In this document: in pieces, positions 57,546 through 64,000 of the stretch
Position numbering within the stretch: position 1 is the stretch's first letter
How the letters are laid out: each line of letters starts with the position of its first letter
Assembly (NCBI RefSeq): GCF_910589235.1
Contig: NC_060957.1
Location: forward strand, 8,286,162 to 8,350,161
Source of the DNA: Vespa crabro
Taxonomy: Eukaryota > Arthropoda > Insecta > Hymenoptera > Vespidae
Direction: 5' to 3'
Length of the DNA stretch: 64,000 nt
Notes under the pieces: model-generated
Seen by the model: the letters and a program-made list of their open reading frames with translations, nothing else
Database searches by the model: none
What the model was told of the DNA's origin: nothing
Translations under genes and position numbers: made by a program

Positions 57546-58914
57546 AAAATTAAAAAAGAAATAAAAAGAAAAGAAAAAGTAAAAAATAAAAAATATAAGA
57601 TAAAAGCAGAAATGAAAACGAGGAAGAAGGAAAAGAAGGATAGAATGGGAAGGGAGGGGAAAAAAAAGAAGAAATTAGATAAAGGGAAGAAAAGGAACAA
57701 ACCAAAGGAAAAAAAGAAATAAAAGAATATACGAAGAAGTAATTTTTTAACGTCACCGCCACGCCAGCCATCGTCTTCAACTAATTTTCCTTTTTTCGAT
57801 CCGCCCTTTTCTTCTCTTCTCTTCTCTTCTCTTCTCTTCGGTCGTTCTTTAATTGCCTTCGTCCCTCGAGTCTCCCTTTAAGATTTACGCATCGCGTCTT
57901 TTTAACGCCACAGAATATCTTTTCATTTCCCTCCAACAAGATTTATGCTATTTGCGTGAATTTTTTTCATTAAATATCGCGGACTTGTCCATTCCTCTGT
58001 CGTCGTTCGTCTATGTGCGAAAACAAGGATAACGGAAAAATTCAATTATTCAGTCGTTCTCGAAAAAAAGAAAAAAAGAAAAAGAAAAGAAAGAAGAAAG
58101 GAAAAAAAAATATAGTAGAAAGTTAGAGTACCAAAATTTCGATCGATCATGAATCGAAATGGTTATTATCGCATTACGTTACGTTACGTGACATATACCT
58201 TCGGTTAGATGAACAGTTCGATAAAAAAAAAATATTCGATCGACGAGAATCTCGTTCCTACGGATTGAATTCTCGATTCCACGACGACTGGATACGTCCA
58301 ATCGCATTTTCAACGCGACCGAAGAATCCGATTTTGAAAAATCGTAGTGGCGCCGGACGAATTCATCGATTGGAACGAATTTCGCCTTTTTTTGTTTCTT
58401 TTTCTTTCTTTCTTTTTTCTTTTTTTTGTTTCATCTCTTTCTCGTTCATCTCTCTCTTCTCTTTTTCTTCCACATATATTTTTTGTTTTGTTTCGTGCTT
58501 AATCGATTGTACGTTTAGAAATTTCGTCGATCATTGACAAGTTCATTCGTCGACGAATACGCTTGCGCATTCCTTTTAATACTGAAAAGATCCTTTTAAC
58601 ATTATTCAGATTGTTATCTTACGTATAACGAAATTATATATATATATATGTGTAGGTTCATATAATGGTATATGCGTTAGAAAATTATAATAATGTTAGT
58701 TATAGTAATATTATTCGAAAGATATGCTGTAATATTTTCATCGTCAAAATGTTTGTCCTAGTCGAATGTTTGAATTATGTATAGTAATTATTCGATGCAT
58801 TGAAAGCTCTAACTAATAGGACTCATTGCTTCTTCCATATACTTCAACAAGCGGGTTGATTATACGCTTCTTCCCTAATTAAGCTTAACCTTTTACATAT
58901 ATACATACACATAC

Positions 58915-58973
<59 letters not shown>

Positions 58974-58989
58974 TCCTCATTTCCATCAA
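56161..58989. other. Spacer with homopolymers and pyrimidine tracts
   Basis: A30 runs at 56190-56219 and 57514-57543, (CT)n at 56469-56505 and 57279-57313, (CTTCT)6 at 57808-57838, (CT)n at 58914-58975. Unique CpG-rich pieces at 57390-57490 and 58260-58390 are open in plus frames but unrecognised. ATTACGTTACGTTACGTGAC lies near 58173. Confidence 0.55.
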
Positions 58990-59239
58990 CATTTTCACTA
59001 TCATCACCGTCTCTTTCCCATCTTCGAAGTTCTCCTTCTCCGGACTTCTTCGCGTGCACAGACCGTAAATAAAACGTGTTTCGCCGTTTCTCCGTCGCTA
59101 GCTCACCCTCCTTTACCAACAGCCAACTCTCTCTAGAGCATCTTTTCCCTTTTGCTAGAAGAACCGTCAGTTGCATTTCGACGAGAGATATTTCTCACAG
59201 ACCGCTCGTGAATTTCTTCTTCGCAATTTCTTCATATTA
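58990..59239. other. GC-richer segment open on both strands
   Basis: Between two (CT)n tracts. Minus and plus frames are both open for 60-80 codons. Composition effect or a conserved island. No family recognised. Confidence 0.18.
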
Positions 59240-59268
59240 TTCTCTCTCTCTCTCTTTCTCTTTCGCTC

Positions 59269-59334
<66 letters not shown>

Positions 59335-59340
59335 CTTTTT
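59240..59340. repeat. (CT)n/(CTAT)n microsatellite
   Basis: CT repeat ending in CTAT units. Confidence 0.95.
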
Positions 59341-59741
59341 AAGGTAAAGCAAGAGAGAAAGGAGATACGAAAGATTTTGCCTCTTTCCTTTTACAACTTC
59401 CCCCCTTTATCCGTCATATAGTGCATTCTTTTTTACTTCTCCCCTTCTCGCTCTCTTTCTCTCTTCCTGCTCCTCTTTCTCTCTCTTTCTTCTTGTTCCT
59501 CTTCTCTTTCTCTCTCTCTCTCTCTCTCTCGCGCTTTAATGCCTTCTGCCATATATCCTTCTCTCTCTTTCTCTCTCTCTCTCTCTGTCTCTTTTACTTT
59601 CATGCCTTCTATCATATATTCTTCTTTCTCACTCTTTCTCTTTCTATTTCTATTTCTATTTTTCTTATTCTCCACTCTTTTTACCTTCTCCACCGCCTTT
59701 CGTTGCTCTGTCTCGCCTTTATATCCGACTTCCGTCGAAAG
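59341..59741. repeat. Interrupted pyrimidine tracts
   Basis: Alternating CT, CTTT and TTC repeats. Two duplicated blocks, ATGCCTTCTGCCATATATCC (59538) and ATGCCTTCTATCATATATTC (59602), show a local duplication of about 64 bp. The long plus frame through here is low complexity. Confidence 0.75.
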
Positions 59742-59814
59742 AACGATTTTACGTCATGGATTTACGGGGCTAATAAATCACCGCGAATATTTTCGAATCC
59801 TCTCGAAAGTACCA
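59742..59814 (+). CDS. Candidate 73-nt internal exon (unconfirmed)
   Basis: A long pyrimidine tract ending GTCGAAAG precedes 73 nt followed by CCA|GTAAGA. Two frames are open, one reading WIYGANKSPRIFSNPLEST and the other HGFTGLINHREYFRILSKVP. The third has TAA. The sequence stands out from the surrounding pyrimidine repeats. AAAG is a weak acceptor. Confidence 0.2.
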
Positions 59815-60127
59815 GTAAGATACTTTTTCTTCTACTTTTTCTCTCTCCATCTCCCTATATCTCTATCTCCCTCTCTTTTTCTTTCTCTTACTTTTTTCGT
59901 TCTTTTTTTTCTTTCTTTCTTTCTTTCTTCTTTTTCCTTCTTTCTTTCTTTCTTTCTTTCTTTTCTTGTCGATCTATCTTACATCCTTGCCTCGTTCCAT
60001 ATTCATTTATATTATTTTTCCATAATTTCGCGATATTGAGAGATACAAAATGATGTTATTGAATTGGAATAAATCTTGAAATTATTCAAACGAGAGTCGA
60101 AACTAATTGAACGATTTCTTTCTCTCT

Positions 60128-60164
<37 letters not shown>

Positions 60165-60380
60165 AGCGACAAAACGTTCGTTATCTTTGTTATTTTCTAT
60201 TTTTTATTCCTCTAACATGTCGGTATCTATATACGTATGTATACGTTAACTGGAGCTTTTTTGAGCTTTAAATAAAAAAGCCAGAAAAAAGAGAAAGACA
60301 TAGAGAATTGTTCGATCCATCTGAATTTCAATTTGTTCGAAGTTACTTTACGTTAAATAAAATCTCTCTCTCTCCCTCTT

Positions 60381-60413
<33 letters not shown>

Positions 60414-60769
60414 TATGATGAACTTGCGGTGGTTAGTAAAAGAAAAAAAAATATTCTTTGTAGGACATTCAATCGGATAAATATGAGTAATTTGCATATA
60501 CACAAGTGTTTATATTCTTTCTAAAGGAGTGAAAGAAAAGAGAGGAAGAAGGAAGAGTATAGAGAAAAAGAGAGAGAGAGAGAGAGAGAGAACGGAGGAG
60601 TGAAGGAAAAAACAGGCAAGCTCGAATTTCTCTAATGAAACAAGTCGAATGTGAATGATTTCTTTAAATCATTTTACAATAAACAAATCGACGTGGTTTT
60701 AAACAAAAGGAAGAAAGAGAAAGTATCTATGATGGGAAATAGATATATATGTATATATATATATATATT

Positions 60770-60808
<39 letters not shown>

Positions 60809-61853
60809 ATGTATGTATGTATGTGTATAAGAGACGGGGAGAGATAGAAAGAAATGGAAAAAAATGGTCAGACAGCTTTTAAATTTTTCGATACATCCAT
60901 CAACGAGATATCGAAACAAAATGGTTGCATCCATTAGTTATTTTCCTGTGTAGAAAATAATGTCAAAGTGATGATATCGATCGTGATATCTCTATATAAA
61001 TATATAAATTCTTTCGCATTATTTTGATGATTTTTCGTTGGAGTTATTGAAATACTTGCAATAAATTAAGAATTAAAATTCATTAACCATTTTAATTCGG
61101 ATCCGGTATTATTGTATAAGCTAGGATCGTTAATTGAATTATATTGTATTTTAAATTTGATGGAAATAATTTTAAAAGAGGCTATTTTGATCTTCATTCT
61201 TTTCTTTTTTTTTTCTTTTTTTTTTTTTAATTCGTACGAACACTCATAAATTTTTCCTATCGTCGATTTTCTTTCGACGACGTTCGAATAATCTTCGATC
61301 ATTGCGTGAAAGTCGGTATATTGAGTTTTGAAGAGTTATTTTGTAATTAGCGTAGACGGCCGAGATTTTAGTGGATTGCCAAAGAGGATTCACTCCGTTA
61401 TGTTATTTGCTCATTACACGCCCGAAAACAGACGACCGACGATGTTTGCATATTATAATGTATGTAAATGCCGAAGTCTCAGTGGAGAAGTAAGATTGAG
61501 ATAGTAACATTCGTTCGTTCATTTCCTCTTGCTCTTGAGCTTGCGCTGTCTCTGTCTCTTTCGCTATCTCTGTCTTTGTCTCTGTCCTCTGTCTCTGTCG
61601 TTGTCGCTCGCGTGCACACATCGTAGGTTCTGATAAAATATTTGACTAACGGGGCTTCCTTAGATTCACTTATGTTGGGAAATAGTCCCTGGGTATGGAT
61701 ACTCCGATGAAAAGAGATGGACCACTAAAACGAGAGAAAGAGATAGAGAGACAGAGAGAGAGACAGAGGGAAATATATAGTAGAACTTATGCAAAAGCTC
61801 ATATCAGAGATAGTAGAAGAAACAACGTGCCCTCCCTCCCTCCCTCCTCCTCA

Positions 61854-61921
<68 letters not shown>

Positions 61922-62168
61922 TTCTCTTTTATAAAGTTCTCCTATGTAAATTTTCCGGTGAAATTGAAACACGTCGGTTTTACTCTCGACATAATGGATT
62001 CCTTTTTGAACTCTAACTTGTTTTCCGTGCTCACTGGCACGCAATGATCCTCGAAATGTGGCGTTAGTTCCATCGAAATGCTTTTTTTTCTCTCGAAGAA
62101 AATTTTCCAAGTAGTAGAAGTCGCATACAATCTACATCGTATGCGGGTATATGACGCATGCAGGTTAC
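59815..62168. other. Spacer with microsatellites
   Basis: (CTTT)n near 59910-59962, (CT)n 60130-60163, (TA)n/(TG)n/(TATG)n 60745-60829, CTGTCT-rich array 61538-61612, (CT)n 61850-61932. Unique AT-rich DNA elsewhere. No gene called. Confidence 0.6.
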
Positions 62169-62178
62169 ATGACGTCAT
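62169..62178. promoter_or_regulatory. Perfect CRE-type palindrome
   Basis: ATGACGTCAT contains the full TGACGTCA consensus of CREB/ATF-type factors. Neighbouring GACGCATGCAGGTTAC and TTGATGCATATACGCG words lie in a short unique stretch. Confidence 0.4.
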
Positions 62179-62365
62179 CAGAGATAAAATTTACTTGATG
62201 CATATACGCGAAAGAATCTTATTTTTCCATTTTCCTTTCTTTCTCTTTTTTATTCTTCTTATGTCTTTTGGTATTCTTTTTTTCTTTTTCTTTTTCTTTT
62301 TTTGATTTTGTTTTCGTTTTGTTTTAATTAAATGATTCCGATTACGAATCCAATGAGAATCGTAG

Positions 62366-62480
62366 TTAACGCATTAACGTTGAGAGATCGTCAGAAGCTT
62401 TAAGAGACGCATTCGATTTATGATGTATCGTTAAAATAACGTCGCCGACAGTCTGTTCGTTGATCGTGTTTTTTACGATA
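62366..62480 (-). CDS. Acceptor-defined candidate terminal exon (unconfirmed)
   Basis: On the minus strand TTGTTTTTTCATCTGTCGTATACGAG precedes an open frame to TAA at 62366. The sequence is charged and mixed (NTINEQTVGDVILTIHHKSN) and unlike the neighbouring GATA/GA repeat translation. GAG with a distant pyrimidine tract is a weak acceptor. No family recognised. Confidence 0.18.
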
Positions 62481-62539
62481 CTCGTATACGACAGATGAAA
62501 AAACAACACGATAGGATGATGATATAAAAGAAAAAAGAT

Positions 62540-62554
62540 AAATAGATAGCTAGG

Positions 62555-62586
<32 letters not shown>

Positions 62587-62623
62587 GAAATAGATAGATA
62601 GATAAAGAGAGAGAGAGAGATAG

Positions 62624-62662
<39 letters not shown>
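62540..62662. repeat. (GATA)n/(GA)n microsatellite
   Basis: GATA units grading into GA units. Confidence 0.95.
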
Positions 62663-62667
<5 letters not shown>

Positions 62668-62826
62668 TGGAAGGGAGAAAAAAAAAATGAATGGGATGAC
62701 TCGCCAACATACAATTTCTAGATTTCGAGGGAAAAATGTTTATCTCTTGCATCCCCGTCGAACCCTCTTGAAATCTGCTCGATGGATTTCGAGGCGGACC
62801 TTTCGAGTGACTCTCGAGACTCTTTA

Positions 62827-62858
<32 letters not shown>

Positions 62859-63678
62859 AAATTCCGAGCCGAGCCGAGCTGAATCGTAACGGCTTCGGCT
62901 TTTATCGACGTATTCCTGATTCATTTTCGAATTGGGCCATGAGAGTCAACCCCTCTCTCTCTCTCTCTTTATTAATAGGCGTTTGTCTCATGCCAGAGGA
63001 TCGTTCTACACAAACGAAACCTTTGCGCAGCCGATAACAGGCGTATTGTAATTAACGACCATTTCCGTTTTTCACTGACTCTCGAACTCGACATTTTCTC
63101 ATTCGTTACGACAAAGATTTTTTTCTCCTTTTTTTTTTCTTTTTCTTTTTCTTTTAAGGAACAAGGATCGTCCTTATCTTCGTTTTTCTTTTTTCTTTTC
63201 TTTCTTTTTTTTTTTTCTATGAAGAATTTTATAAAATTAGTATTTTCTTTTTTTTCCTGTTCATTTTTTTTTTCTTTTTTTTTCATCTCAGATAAGACCA
63301 ACAGCACTTGGCTTATATAGGATATATATAGAAACAAGATATGGCAAGTTAAAAAAGAAATATTATTTTTTTATTAATTATCGCAATATTTTTCTTTTTC
63401 TTTTTCTCTTTATCATACCACACGTTATATTTTCGATTTCTCTTTATAAAAAGTTTCGAGAGGATACATACATAAAATTTCAATAATTCATGAAATGAAA
63501 TTTCGATGAAAAGTAACTCGCTATTGACAGTAAGTAAATAGATCTTATGGAAGGACAAAGTGCTCCTCGTTGAAATCATTCAAATTAGAAGGTAGTATAT
63601 GTCGATTAATGATCCAGAAACAAGCTCGTTTATATTTTCTATAATAGCTTTCCTATTCTCCTCTCTCTCTTTCTCTCT

Positions 63679-63721
<43 letters not shown>

Positions 63722-64000
63722 GTACATGTAGTCATACCTCTAAATCGATATTTCATTTTCTGAAGAAAGGCTATGTGTAAAGTTATAAACACGTGTATAC
63801 ACATACGTGTTACGTGTCTAGCACGATGTATGTGTTTTTTTTTTCTTTCTCATATCGTTCCGATCGATAGAGAACACTATTAACGTTTATCGTTTCAACG
63901 ATAACAATTCGATCCTATTAAATTCTTTTGATTTATACTCAATAAGAGCTTTCATCGACTCATCATTACGCGTTCTACTGTTTATTATGTTCACTGTATC
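62663..64000. other. Spacer
   Basis: 62690-63060 is CpG-rich unique DNA with short (CT)n tracts and open plus and minus frames, unrecognised. 63115-63290 is poly-T-rich. (CT)n at 63660-63720. CACGTG-rich near-palindromic words at 63790-63820. No gene called. Confidence 0.5.

Noticed and set aside
58050..58115. Strong minus-strand pyrimidine tract with GAG acceptor
   Set aside because: The sequence that would follow as exon has early stops in all three frames.
59421..60053. 210-codon plus ORF, the longest frame in the window
   Set aside because: It is almost entirely translation of CT, CTTT and TTC repeats (Ser, Leu, Phe). Only the 59742-59814 part has non-repetitive sequence.
62366..62860. 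164-codon minus ORF as a whole
   Set aside because: The middle is GATA/GA repeat translation. Only the C-terminal part is kept as a weak exon candidate.
63743..63764. 22-nt exon-like interval on the minus strand between TTTCTTCAG and GTATGA
   Set aside because: Very short, weak donor, not a multiple of three, adjacent to a (CT)n tract.
1..64000. tRNA, rRNA and well-known insect microRNA genes
   Set aside because: I looked for T-loop words (GGTTCGAATCC type) and for the mature sequences of common insect microRNAs. None was found by eye. A covariance-model scan would be decisive.

Overview
This is a eukaryotic, AT-rich window (by eye about 30% G+C). I read it as intergenic or long-intron DNA of an insect, most likely a hymenopteran. 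The reasons are a CpG content that is not depleted, very dense (GA)n/(CT)n, (TA)n and poly-T tracts, and GT..AG splice-like signals with TTCTAAC or CTAAT branch-site-like motifs and short pyrimidine tracts. The organism call is inference. I recognise no conserved protein family, rRNA, tRNA, known microRNA, CRISPR array or intact transposable element. No operon-type or prokaryotic feature is present.

Most long open frames are microsatellite artefacts: (CT)n reads as Ser-Leu repeats, (GA)n as Arg-Glu and (TA)n as Ile-Tyr. Against that background a few short segments deserve attention as possible exons. The best is a 30-nt micro-exon on the minus strand (54316-54345), with a CTAAT branch-like motif, pyrimidine tract, CAG acceptor and GTAAGT donor, and a single open frame of phase 1-1. 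Others are a 33-nt micro-exon on the plus strand (8951-8983); a two-exon plus-strand reading frame at 38685-39021 around a 103-nt GT-AG intron; a 192-codon frame at 49739-50317 with a TATAAAAG box upstream and AATAAA just after the stop; and several single acceptor-defined frames. All are unconfirmed, and they lie on both strands, so they do not form one obvious gene.

The second layer is old local duplication. Diverged tandem or dispersed repeats that are not simple sequence occur at 18668-18970, 37046-37770 (with a further copy at 44061-44440), 38361-38640, 54418-54735 and 55495-56160. Short minisatellites of 9, 11, 12 and 15 bp also occur.

The third layer is a set of short low-repeat islands (for example 8587-8745, 9965-10260, 11060-11340, 13430-13560, 29270-29575, 39480-39650, 40320-40540 and 41819-42190) that are dense in homeodomain-, GATA-, CRE- and E-box-like words. 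They look like candidate conserved non-coding elements or enhancers. Layout by region: 1-15 kb, microsatellites with GC-richer islands, two splice-unit candidates and two ratchet-like sites; 15-25 kb, AT-rich spacer with one composition-distinct kilobase at 16430-17450; 25-36 kb, microsatellite-dense with perfect palindromes; 36-45 kb, the duplicated repeat family, the two-exon candidate and enhancer-like islands; 45-56 kb, TA-rich spacer, the 192-codon frame, the micro-exon and tandem duplications; 56-64 kb, pyrimidine-rich spacer.
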